A program made the translations under genes and the position numbers. Positions 1 through 5,323 of a stretch of DNA of 5,323 nucleotides are shown one piece after another. Every line of letters starts with the position of its first letter. Position 1 is the stretch's first letter. Source of the DNA: Bacteriovoracaceae bacterium (GTDB taxonomy: Bacteria > Bdellovibrionota > UBA1018); assembly GCA_023250755.1 (NCBI GenBank), contig JAHFAC010000155.1, positions 1-5,323 of the forward strand. The letters run 5' to 3'. The notes under the pieces were generated by a model. It was given only the letters and a program-made list of their open reading frames with translations, made no database searches and was not told the DNA's origin.

Positions 1-786
1 ATGGTCAATACTTACGTGACCGAGAGCATGGTGTACATGACCGCAGGGTTGATTGACCGAAAAGATGTGGACTATTCCATTGAGAGTGCGATTGCAAAAG
101 TCTTTGCCACAGAGACACTCTGGGAGTGTGCTGACGAAAATCTCCAGATTTGGGCAGGCAATGGATTCATGAAAGAGTATCCATTTGAGCGCTGGCTCAG
201 AGATGCGCGCATTAACCGGATTTTTGAAGGAACCAACGAAATCTTGCGCGCCTTTATCGCTCTTTCTGGATTGCAAGGGCCGGGAGAAGAGTTGTCAGGC
301 TTGGCCGATGCCATTAAATATCCGCTGAAGGGCTTGGGTCCAGTAAGCGACTTTGTTTTTCGTAAAATCAAGCAAAACGTCGTCGGAGAGTCGATTACGC
401 GATCTCACTCAGCACTTAAGAAAATGGCGGCGATTCTTGAAGAGTATGCGGTTGAATATGCAACTCAGGTCGAGGTGCTTCTCCGCCGCCATGGACGGGA
501 GATTCATCTCAGACAGTTTGCTCAAAAACGCATCGCCGATATCGCTATCGATTTTTATGCCATGGCTTGCCTTCTTTCTAGGGTGACCCATGTCATTGAA
601 AAACGAGGTGGGCCTGAGAAATGCGAGATGGAGCTTGCGATCGCAGAATCGTTTTTTATTCGCGCAAATCGTCGGATTCGAAATAATTTTAGAGCCATTG
701 ACCGCAATGATGATGATTACATGAAGCTTATTGCCGCAAAATCTTATGAACTTGGGAAGTATCCATTTGAAGTTTTGGGGGAGTAG
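1..786 (+). CDS. Acyl-CoA dehydrogenase, VLCAD/ACAD9-like, 3' part
   Basis: This is the C-terminal 261 residues of an FAD-dependent acyl-CoA dehydrogenase, which makes the trans-2 double bond in the first step of fatty-acid beta-oxidation. The ATG at base 1 is internal: the N-terminal and middle FAD/substrate domains lie outside the window, since family members of this type have about 600 residues. Visible residues 1-83 are the end of the C-terminal helical catalytic domain. FEGTNEILR at 75-83 carries the expected catalytic base Glu76, in the position of the EGT glutamate of VLCAD and MCAD. The preceding motif reads QIWAGNGF (49-56) where VLCAD has QIMGGMGF. Residues 84-261 form the extra C-terminal region typical of VLCAD/ACAD9, starting with the recognisable ELSGL (97-101). 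In human VLCAD this extension serves dimer and membrane association. That suggests, but does not show, a long-chain substrate and membrane-associated enzyme. The gene ends 16 bp from the convergent stop of the next gene. Confidence 0.94.
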   Translation: MVNTYVTESMVYMTAGLIDRKDVDYSIESAIAKVFATETLWECADENLQIWAGNGFMKEYPFERWLRDARINRIFEGTNEILRAFIALSGLQGPGEELSGLADAIKYPLKGLGPVSDFVFRKIKQNVVGESITRSHSALKKMAAILEEYAVEYATQVEVLLRRHGREIHLRQFAQKRIADIAIDFYAMACLLSRVTHVIEKRGGPEKCEMELAIAESFFIRANRRIRNNFRAIDRNDDDYMKLIAAKSYELGKYPFEVLGE

Positions 787-802
787 TTTTTTTCAAAACG
801 CC

Positions 803-1894
803 CTAGAAGAGACTCCATGCGCCGCCTGCGGTAATGGATGAGGATTTGCCTATAATACCGGCAGAATTTAATGTTAGCTCTGCGAAATCGAGGGTGATTG
901 AAAAGGTATGATTGTTCTCAAAGACGTGTGACCAGTTGAGTCCTGCCCCCACTTCACGAGTTGAGAGGCTTAAGATCGATGTGCCATCAGTCACGGGTGA
1001 GAATTTCAGATAAGCGCTAATGCGATTTTGAGTGTTGATCAGTCTTGAAAGTGCCGGAAAAAATTGAGGTCCATAAACATTCGTATATCCAAAGCGATTT
1101 GGACTGACAATCATAGTGGTATAATACCCACCCAGCATCAGAGAGAGTGTCCATGGGTTTTGTATCAATTTTGGCACATAGCCCACGCGAAAATTAAAAC
1201 CAAAAAAATAGACAGAAATATCGGATTGGTTATTGCTGATGGGAAGAGCAGTAGCGAAAGTCGTGATTCCAATGTCCCAGTTCTCAAATTTGAGTGGTTT
1301 TTGAAATGAGATTTTTGCAGTGAGCGCTGCCATTGAAAAATCAGCTTTGTTGGTTTGGGAGTATGAAAGAGTGGTCATCCCCAAACCGGTCGAGAGGTGT
1401 GTGGCATGGGAGGCATTATTTGATATTTGTGTCCTTTCGGTTTGAAGTTTACAGGCGTCCCAATCAGGATAGAAGAGGTCGAGTTTTTCTTTTTCTGTTT
1501 CACCCAGGGGTCCTATCGCCATGACTTCGATAGGAGTGATCTTGGCTTCATAGGATACTGGGAATTGAAAATGCCCAGATTGAGTTAGCTTTAAACTTTG
1601 GTTATTCACTAATAGGTTCCATCCAGGACGAATGAATATTCCCTTGATTTGCTTTTCTTGAAATTGGATGGGCTGCCATTTTAAATCTTTAATCTGATTT
1701 TTTTCTGAGTCGGGAGAGAGGCGCAGTTCAGGGGGTGATGTAGGGGTGATGTCGCAGTCGCCAGGTTGAGCCGTATCTGCCTGAGCAGGAGCAGTTCCTA
1801 TTGTTGGCATGAACCAACTCCCCCAAATACTCAAAAAACAGGCTAAAATACGGAAGTGTTTGAGGTACACCCATTGATTATAGGATAAAACCAA
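803..1894 (-). CDS. Exported protein, probable outer-membrane beta-barrel, unknown function
   Basis: I do not recognise a named family. The longest frame (363 aa) opens with TTG and encodes a convincing signal peptide: K12 and R15, a hydrophobic stretch at about 16-34, and a likely signal peptidase I site after AQA (37-39). Residues 40-150 look like a small beta-rich periplasmic domain: a Pro-rich linker, then alternating strands including a 'VNNQ' turn and 'MAIGPLGE' (125-132), similar in rhythm to Ig-like/glucodextranase-B-type sandwiches. Cys47 and Cys148 bracket it and could form a disulfide. From about 165 to the end, amphipathic strands alternate with polar turns, and the protein ends AWSLF with a terminal Phe, the usual recognition signal for the BAM complex. 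The start is uncertain. TTG (1894) and GTG (1870) both keep the signal peptide but lack a Shine-Dalgarno (SD) sequence; ATG (1810) has a good GGGGGAG but would remove it. Outer-membrane location is inferred. Confidence 0.75.
   Translation of the reverse strand: MVLSYNQWVYLKHFRILACFLSIWGSWFMPTIGTAPAQADTAQPGDCDITPTSPPELRLSPDSEKNQIKDLKWQPIQFQEKQIKGIFIRPGWNLLVNNQSLKLTQSGHFQFPVSYEAKITPIEVMAIGPLGETEKEKLDLFYPDWDACKLQTERTQISNNASHATHLSTGLGMTTLSYSQTNKADFSMAALTAKISFQKPLKFENWDIGITTFATALPISNNQSDISVYFFGFNFRVGYVPKLIQNPWTLSLMLGGYYTTMIVSPNRFGYTNVYGPQFFPALSRLINTQNRISAYLKFSPVTDGTSILSLSTREVGAGLNWSHVFENNHTFSITLDFAELTLNSAGIIGKSSSITAGGAWSLF
1877..1882 (-). promoter_or_regulatory. Possible -10 element (TATAAT) at the start of the exported-protein gene
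   Basis: On the minus strand a perfect TATAAT lies inside the 5' end of the longest frame. Six bases separate it from an in-frame GTG at 1870-1868, so initiation at the usual distance would give a nearly leaderless mRNA starting at that GTG. No -35 hexamer is visible at 16-18 bp spacing (CGTGCG at 17 bp) and there is no extended TG. It may be chance in an AT-rich stretch. Confidence 0.3.
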
Positions 1895-1952
1895 GCATGC
1901 GCACGAAAAACCCCTTTGATCTAAAGGCTTTTGTGTGAATCACGTGTGGTTT

Positions 1953-1967
1953 TTAATAGTGTATTAA
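1953..1967. repeat. 15-bp palindrome TTAATA-GTG-TATTAA
   Basis: Two perfect 6-bp arms surround a 3-bp centre. The element lies about 130 bp upstream of the candidate sigma-54 -24 box and about 60 bp from the start of the divergent gene. It could be a dimeric regulator site; the distance would suit an enhancer site for a sigma-54 activator. Both roles are inference, and AT-rich palindromes arise easily by chance. Confidence 0.4.
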
Positions 1968-2057
1968 TTTAATCAGATTGTATAAGTTTTAGACAGTTGA
2001 GTAGATTAAGGACGCAGCTTGTTGTTTAAATTAAGCTAGGGGCTGAATGGCGCTAAT

Positions 2058-2075
2058 AGGTATGCGGACTTACCT
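2058..2075. repeat. Inverted repeat AGGTA-8-TACCT upstream of carD
   Basis: AGGTA at 2058-2062 and TACCT at 2071-2075 are perfect 5-bp arms around 8 bp. The same core returns further downstream: TACCTTA at 2071-2077 and again at 2173-2179, ATAAGGT at 2149-2155, and AGGTA at 2194-2198. This upstream pair lies just before the candidate -24 box, so it is more likely a DNA site than part of the transcript. Confidence 0.35.
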
Positions 2076-2095
2076 TAATTAAAAAATATGTTGCA

Positions 2096-2111
2096 CGGCA
2101 CTGCTCTTGCT
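2096..2111 (+). promoter_or_regulatory. Candidate sigma-54 (RpoN) -24/-12 promoter for carD
   Basis: The sequence CGGCACTGCTCTTGCT aligns with the RpoN consensus TGGCACGrNNNTTGCW. The two differences are C for the first T and T for the G after CAC. The invariant GG (2097-2098) and GC (2109-2110) have exactly the required 10 bases between them. Transcription would start near 2122. No plausible sigma-70 pair at normal spacing competes for this role. An RpoN promoter also needs an enhancer-binding protein, which is not encoded here, so use in the cell is unproven. Confidence 0.45.
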
Positions 2112-2136
2112 TGGTTTGGCACCGATTGACGAGAGC

Positions 2137-2145
2137 TTATCCACT
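2137..2145 (+). promoter_or_regulatory. Single near-consensus DnaA box (TTATCCACT)
   Basis: TTATCCACT matches the DnaA box TTATCCACA at eight of nine positions. It lies in the putative carD leader, just downstream of the predicted sigma-54 start. I see no second box nearby, so an origin is not supported. DnaA-mediated control of carD is possible but speculative. Confidence 0.2.
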
Positions 2146-2148
2146 ATG

Positions 2149-2180
2149 ATAAGGTCCCAACGGTCAAAATTTTACCTTAT
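2149..2180 (+). repeat. Inverted repeat ATAAGGT / ACCTTAT in carD leader
   Basis: Perfect 7-base arms at 2149-2155 and 2174-2180 enclose 18 nt. If transcription starts near 2122 this can fold as an RNA stem. The right arm could instead pair with AGGT at 2186-2189 or AGGTA at 2194-2198, so alternative leader structures exist on paper. There is no U-tract, so it does not look like an intrinsic terminator. Confidence 0.4.
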
Positions 2181-2212
2181 GTCTGAGGTTCTTAGGTATT
2201 CCAGAAGTTCTC

Positions 2213-2218
2213 GGAGGT
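2213..2218 (+). promoter_or_regulatory. Ribosome binding site of carD (GGAGGT)
   Basis: A near-perfect Shine-Dalgarno sequence lies 9 nt before the ATG at 2228. It is the strongest in the window and fixes the carD start. Confidence 0.85.
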
Positions 2219-2227
2219 TACCACAGA

Positions 2228-2710
2228 ATGTTTAAAGTAGGTGACAGTGCTGTTTATCCTGCCCATGGTGTTGCGATCGTTAAGAGGATTGAAGAGAAGG
2301 ATGTGGGCGGCAGAAAAAAGAAATTTTACGTGCTCCAAGTGGTTGATAATCAGATGACCATCATGGTTCCGACCGATAACGCGGATTCTGTGGGGCTACG
2401 TGAGATTATTTCCACTAAAGAAGTTAGTAATGTTTATAAAATTTTAAAGCAGCGAGATGTCAAGATCGATCAAACGACTTGGAATCGGCGCTATCGCGAA
2501 TACATGGAGAAGATCAAGACCGGTTCTGTTTATGAAATTGCTGAAGTTTTGCGCAATCTTTTTCTTTTGCGCCACAGCAAGGATCTTTCCTTTGGGGAGA
2601 GAAAAATGCTGGACCAGGCAAAACACCTCTTGGTGAAGGAAATTTCCCTGGCGAAACAGGCGAAGGAAGACCAAGTCGAACAAGAAATCCAGACGATTTT
2701 TGCCTCGTAA
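2228..2710 (+). CDS. carD: CarD/CdnL-family RNA polymerase-binding transcription regulator
   Basis: The product (160 aa) matches stand-alone CarD/CdnL proteins in length and architecture. These bind the RNA polymerase beta subunit and stabilise open complexes, notably at rRNA and other growth promoters. Residues 1 to about 65 form the Tudor-like polymerase-interacting domain shared with Mfd/TRCF, with the typical start FKVGDSAVYPAHGVA and strands FYVLQV and MTIMVP. The remainder is the helical C-terminal domain. Trp85, in TTWNRRYREY, falls at the position of the conserved Trp that in mycobacterial and Thermus CarD wedges into DNA at the upstream edge of the -10 element. LSFGERKMLDQAKHLLVKEIS (about 119-139) is also family-typical. 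There is no added HMGA-like tail as in Myxococcus CarD, so it is the CdnL type. It is the first of three co-directional genes and is probably served by the promoter upstream. Confidence 0.95.
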   Translation: MFKVGDSAVYPAHGVAIVKRIEEKDVGGRKKKFYVLQVVDNQMTIMVPTDNADSVGLREIISTKEVSNVYKILKQRDVKIDQTTWNRRYREYMEKIKTGSVYEIAEVLRNLFLLRHSKDLSFGERKMLDQAKHLLVKEISLAKQAKEDQVEQEIQTIFAS

Positions 2711-2717
2711 AATCCAT

Positions 2718-2730
2718 TCTTACGGTAAGA
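2718..2730. repeat. 13-bp palindrome TCTTAC-G-GTAAGA
   Basis: Two perfect 6-bp arms flank one central G, 7 bp after the carD stop codon. As RNA it could form a short stem with a CGG loop; as DNA it could be a protein site. The sequence after it is not U-rich, so termination is unlikely. Function unknown. Confidence 0.35.
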
Positions 2731-2744
2731 TATCGGGTTGCAGG

Positions 2745-2758
2745 GGGGCTTCTGCCCC
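2745..2758 (+). other. GC-rich hairpin in the carD-cysS gap
   Basis: GGGGC, a TTCT loop and GCCCC make a compact perfect 5-bp stem in a G-run, ending 23 nt before the cysS start and 9 nt before its SD. What follows (GCTCATTTG) is only weakly T-rich, so it is not a standard intrinsic terminator. It might pause polymerase, protect an mRNA end or tune cysS relative to carD. The structure is visible; the role is inference. Confidence 0.4.
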
Positions 2759-2767
2759 GCTCATTTG

Positions 2768-2773
2768 AAAGGA
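2768..2773 (+). promoter_or_regulatory. Ribosome binding site of cysS (AAAGGA)
   Basis: AAAGGA lies 8 nt before the ATG at 2782 and supports this start. Confidence 0.7.
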
Positions 2774-2781
2774 CCAGTCAA

Positions 2782-4293
2782 ATGGCAACGCCGATTCGTG
2801 AAATAGTTTTAACCAATTCAATGTCGGGCAAGAAAGAGAAGCTCCATACATTGAAGCCCGGAAAATTGACGCTGTATTCTTGTGGTCCAACAGTTTATGG
2901 GTTTATTCACATCGGGAATTTACGTGCCGCCTTGGTTTCTGATCTTTTTTTTCGATATTTAAAAAAGGCCGGCTATGCGGTGACTTATGTTCGGAATTAC
3001 ACGGATGTGGATGACAAGATCATAAAACGCGCCCACGAAGAAAACACGACCCTTGAAGAGATTACTAAAAAATATATTTTAGAAGTTGAAAAAGATTACT
3101 CAAGTGTCGGAATGATTGATCCCACCCATAAGACAACGGTGACCGCTCATATTCCACACATTGTTCAAATGATCGAAAAAATTCTAAAAAATGGCCATGC
3201 CTATGTCGTAGAGGGTGAGGTTTTGTTCTCTATCCAAAGTTTTAAAGGCTATGGGAAGCTATCTCATAAAAACATCGACGAGTTAATGGCTGGAGCTCGA
3301 GTCGAGGTCAGCGAAAAGAAAAAAAATCCGCTTGATTTCACGCTTTGGAAGCCCGCTAAATCAGGCGAGCCCGCTTGGGATAGCCCCTGGGGTAAGGGAC
3401 GACCGGGATGGCATATCGAGTGTTCTGCGATGTCAAGTCGTTGGTTAGGCGATCAAATTGATCTGCACCATGGAGGTGAGGATTTGGCTTTTCCGCACCA
3501 CGAAAACGAGATTGCTCAAAGCGAAGCTGCAAGTGGTAAATCCCCCTTTGTCAGCTATTGGCTTCATAATGCTTTTGTGAATCTTTCCAACGAAAAAATG
3601 TCAAAAAGTCTGGGCAATGTCATGTTGGCGCGTGATTTTATCACTAAATACGGTGCCGAAGTGAGTCGCTACTTGCTTCTTTCTCCTCATTATCGTTCGA
3701 TCATTGATTTTAATGAGGAAACTCTTGAGCATGCTTTGGTTGCACTTCACCGAGTTTATGAGGCCAAGGCAAAAGCGCTTGATCTCAGGGGAGCAAAAAT
3801 CGGGGCTTCCAATCCGAATGCTGAAGCTCTTTGGAATTTGTTTGTCACGTCTTGCGAAAAAACGCGTGACACCATGGCGGCTCACTTGGCCAATGATTTT
3901 AATGTTCCAGGCTGCCTTGCTGATTTTTTTGTGCTGATTCGAGATTTTAATCGGACTCTTGCGAGTCGTGGTGCTGAGAACACTCCAGGTGCGTTGAAAG
4001 GGGCAGCGGCTCTGATTTGCATTATGGAGGATGAAGTGGGTGGCATTCTTGGAATTGGGAAATCAGAACCCAAGAGCATGCTCAAGGAGTTGACGCGAAT
4101 TCGCTCAGAGCGGTCCATTGGAGACGGAACCGTGCGCCCTGCTGATGAAGAAATTCAGCAATTGATTCAAGCACGAGCCAATGCTCGTCAATCCAAGCAG
4201 TTTGAAGAGGCAGATCGAATTCGCAAGGATTTAGAATCGCGAGGAGTGAGAATTAAGGATAACGCGGGTGGAACCACTTGGGAGTATATCTGA
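2782..4293 (+). CDS. cysS: Cysteinyl-tRNA synthetase
   Basis: This complete class I aminoacyl-tRNA synthetase (503 aa, slightly longer than the common 460-490) charges tRNA-Cys with cysteine in the cytoplasm, using ATP. The Rossmann-fold catalytic domain shows CGPTVY (34-39), the HIGH motif as HIGN (43-46), [12 protein letters not shown] at about 71-82, WHIECSAMS with Cys214, [15 protein letters not shown] (229-243) and KMSKS (272-276). The four zinc ligands known from E. coli CysRS (Cys28, Cys209, His234, Glu238) correspond to Cys34, Cys214, His239 and Glu243, all present. The zinc lets the enzyme select cysteine without editing. The C-terminal third is the helical DALR-type anticodon-binding part, closing with the family signature [20 protein letters not shown] and GTTWEYI. 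I see no truncation or missing residue. It follows carD by 71 bp and precedes uvrB by 40 bp, consistent with co-transcription. Confidence 0.98.
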   Translation: MATPIREIVLTNSMSGKKEKLHTLKPGKLTLYSCGPTVYGFIHIGNLRAALVSDLFFRYLKKAGYAVTYVRNYTDVDDKIIKRAHEENTTLEEITKKYILEVEKDYSSVGMIDPTHKTTVTAHIPHIVQMIEKILKNGHAYVVEGEVLFSIQSFKGYGKLSHKNIDELMAGARVEVSEKKKNPLDFTLWKPAKSGEPAWDSPWGKGRPGWHIECSAMSSRWLGDQIDLHHGGEDLAFPHHENEIAQSEAASGKSPFVSYWLHNAFVNLSNEKMSKSLGNVMLARDFITKYGAEVSRYLLLSPHYRSIIDFNEETLEHALVALHRVYEAKAKALDLRGAKIGASNPNAEALWNLFVTSCEKTRDTMAAHLANDFNVPGCLADFFVLIRDFNRTLASRGAENTPGALKGAAALICIMEDEVGGILGIGKSEPKSMLKELTRIRSERSIGDGTVRPADEEIQQLIQARANARQSKQFEEADRIRKDLESRGVRIKDNAGGTTWEYI

Positions 4294-4317
4294 GTGCAAC
4301 TCCCTTGCTTCTAGCGC

Positions 4318-4323
4318 AGAGAG
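4318..4323 (+). promoter_or_regulatory. Weak ribosome binding site of uvrB (AGAGAG)
   Basis: AGAGAG lies 10 nt before the ATG at 4334. It is a modest SD match. A TTG two codons earlier (4328) is in frame but would be only 4 nt from it, so the ATG is preferred. Confidence 0.45.
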
Positions 4324-4333
4324 CGTTTTGAGT

Positions 4334-5323
4334 ATGCCGACTTTTACTGATAGAAAATTTAATTTACATACTCCCTTTCAGCCCACAGGAGACCAGCCCC
4401 AAGCGATCGAAGCCCTCATTCGAAGGATTCAAGAGGGCCGAAAATCTCAAGTTTTGCTCGGAGTGACAGGCTCGGGCAAGACCTTTACCATGGCGAACGT
4501 GATTGCTCAGGTGAACAAACCGACGTTGGTGCTTTGCCATAATAAAACTTTAGCGGCTCAATTGTTTTCGGAGTTTCGAGAGTTTTTTCCTGAAAATGCC
4601 GTGGAATATTTTGTCAGTTATTATGACTATTATCAGCCCGAAGCGTATATCCCCCAGACCGATACTTATATCGAAAAGGACGCCCAAATTAATGATGAGA
4701 TCGATAAGCTTCGTCATTCGGCCACGCGATCGCTTTTTGAGCGAAATGACGTGATCATTGTTTCGTCAGTTTCGTGCATTTATGGTTTGGGATCGCCTGA
4801 GGTCTATGAAGGGATGTTGGTTTATCTCGAAGTGGGACAGAAGGTGAGGCGACAGGAGCTTCTTAAGAAATTAGTTGAAATTCAGTATCGTCGAAATGAC
4901 GTGGATTTTCACCGCGGAACTTTTCGAGTGCGTGGGGATGTTGTCGAGGTTTATCCAGCGTACGAAGAAGAGCGAGCCATACGGATCGAATTTTTCGGAG
5001 ATGAGATCGAGAATATTTCAGAGATGGATCCTCTTCGGGGGATTAGGATCCAAAAAATTCCGAGAGTGGCCGTATATCCCGCAAGCCATTATGTGACCAC
5101 TCAAGAAAGCCGAAAGCGCGCGATTGATTCGATTCGGGTTGAGTTGCGTGAGCGCCTCCAAGAACTCAATGCGCTCGAAAAGATTTTAGAGGCCCAACGC
5201 CTCCAGCAGCGGACGCTTTTTGATCTCGAAATGCTAGAAGAGCTTGGGTTTTGCCAAGGAGTTGAGAATTACTCCCGGCATTTGACAGGCCGGAGTCCAG
5301 GGGCTGCGCCTCCCACTCTGCTT
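4334..5323 (+). CDS. uvrB: Excinuclease ABC subunit B, 5' part (cut by window end)
   Basis: The frame is open from this ATG to the window edge (330 codons, about half of a usual 660-680-residue UvrB). UvrB receives damaged DNA from UvrA, verifies the lesion and recruits UvrC for incision in nucleotide excision repair. Residues 15-22 (FQPTGDQP) are the Q-motif-like start. GVTGSGKT (43-50) is Walker A. Residues 92-116 are the beta-hairpin that clamps one strand, with the tyrosine-rich [10 protein letters not shown] (96-105). LRHSAT (126-131), [12 protein letters not shown] (144-155), [15 protein letters not shown] (194-208, in the UvrA-interacting domain 2) and ENYSRHL (311-317) are all typical. 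The second helicase half, with its DEAD-like box and the UvrC-binding C-terminal coiled coil, lies beyond the window. No frameshift is seen. The start agrees with that of known UvrB proteins, and the 40-bp gap to cysS suggests one transcript. Confidence 0.97.
   Translation, partial: MPTFTDRKFNLHTPFQPTGDQPQAIEALIRRIQEGRKSQVLLGVTGSGKTFTMANVIAQVNKPTLVLCHNKTLAAQLFSEFREFFPENAVEYFVSYYDYYQPEAYIPQTDTYIEKDAQINDEIDKLRHSATRSLFERNDVIIVSSVSCIYGLGSPEVYEGMLVYLEVGQKVRRQELLKKLVEIQYRRNDVDFHRGTFRVRGDVVEVYPAYEEERAIRIEFFGDEIENISEMDPLRGIRIQKIPRVAVYPASHYVTTQESRKRAIDSIRVELRERLQELNALEKILEAQRLQQRTLFDLEMLEELGFCQGVENYSRHLTGRSPGAAPPTLL

Larger units (their letters stand above)
1895..2227. other. Divergent intergenic region with regulatory-looking repeats, no gene
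   Basis: This 333-bp AT-rich stretch separates the leftward exported-protein gene from rightward carD. I see no credible coding frame and no tRNA. It contains an imperfect hairpin CCTTT/AAAGG (1913-1927), CACGTG (1941-1946), a 15-bp palindrome (1953-1967), AGCTT/AAGCT arms (2016-2037), a sigma-54-like promoter (2096-2111), several AGGTA/TACCT elements (2058-2198) and the carD SD sequence. From the predicted sigma-54 start near 2122, carD would have a leader of roughly 105 nt. Confidence 0.7.

Noticed and set aside
72..371. Antisense and shifted frames inside the acyl-CoA dehydrogenase, carD, cysS and uvrB genes
   Set aside because: They overlap strongly supported genes, lack recognisable domains or good start signals, and show compositions expected of non-coding frames.
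772..799. Intrinsic terminator between the convergent genes (GTTTTG/CAAAAC arms and a T7 run at 787-793)
   Set aside because: The stem is short and AT-rich, and the T-run lies in its loop instead of after it. No stable hairpin precedes the T-run, so no terminator is called.
1913..1927. CCTTT-GATCT-AAAGG hairpin as terminator or attenuator for the minus-strand gene
   Set aside because: Only a 5-bp stem, with mismatches before the outer pairs. A T5 run follows on the minus strand, but the stem looks too weak to terminate.
1981..1986. TATAAG as a plus-strand -10 box for carD
   Set aside because: No -35-like hexamer at 16-18 bp upstream, and it would imply a leader of about 240 nt without other support.
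2117..2131. Second sigma-54 site starting TGGCAC at 2117
   Set aside because: The bases at the required -12 position read CG instead of GC and the TTGC block is out of register.
2126..2150. Sigma-70 promoter from TTGACG (2126-2131) and TATGAT (2145-2150)
   Set aside because: Both hexamers are good, but only 13 bp separate them, far below the usual 16-18 bp. Shifting the -10 to GATAAG (16 bp) loses the conserved final T.
4294..4314. Six-codon mini-ORF (GTG to TAG) with a Cys codon between cysS and uvrB
   Set aside because: Very short, no ribosome binding site of its own, and one Cys codon is not enough to suggest a leader peptide.

Overview
The window fits an ordinary chromosomal stretch of a Gram-negative bacterium of middling GC content. 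The pointers are an exported protein that looks like an outer-membrane barrel and a CarD/CdnL-type RNA polymerase-binding regulator next to housekeeping genes. The latter, with a VLCAD-like acyl-CoA dehydrogenase, suggests a Bdellovibrio-like or other 'deltaproteobacterial' lineage. That placement is an inference from gene content, with moderate to low confidence.

Left part (1-1894): the 3' part of a long-chain acyl-CoA dehydrogenase gene runs rightwards and enters the window already inside its catalytic domain. It converges, with only 16 bp between the two stop codons, on a leftward gene for an unrecognised exported protein: signal peptide, small beta-rich N-terminal region with two cysteines, then a probable C-terminal beta-barrel ending in Phe.

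Middle (1895-2227): a 333-bp AT-rich divergent intergenic region with no gene. It holds a good match to a sigma-54 (-24/-12) promoter facing the regulator gene, a 15-bp palindrome, repeated AGGTA/TACCT elements in both orientations, and one near-consensus DnaA box.

Right part (2228-5323): three genes run in the same direction with short gaps: carD/cdnL (RNA polymerase-binding regulator), cysS (cysteinyl-tRNA synthetase, complete) and uvrB (excision-repair helicase-like subunit, cut by the window end). The carD-cysS gap of 71 bp holds a 13-bp palindrome and a GC-rich hairpin. The cysS-uvrB gap is 40 bp. The layout allows one transcript covering transcription control, tRNA charging and DNA repair, but the hairpin could partly separate carD from the other two.

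I see no mobile element, CRISPR array, tRNA or rRNA, and no clear new defence or biosynthetic system. The points most worth a second look are the sigma-54-like element and inverted repeats ahead of carD, and the unassigned outer-membrane protein with its uncertain, possibly leaderless start.
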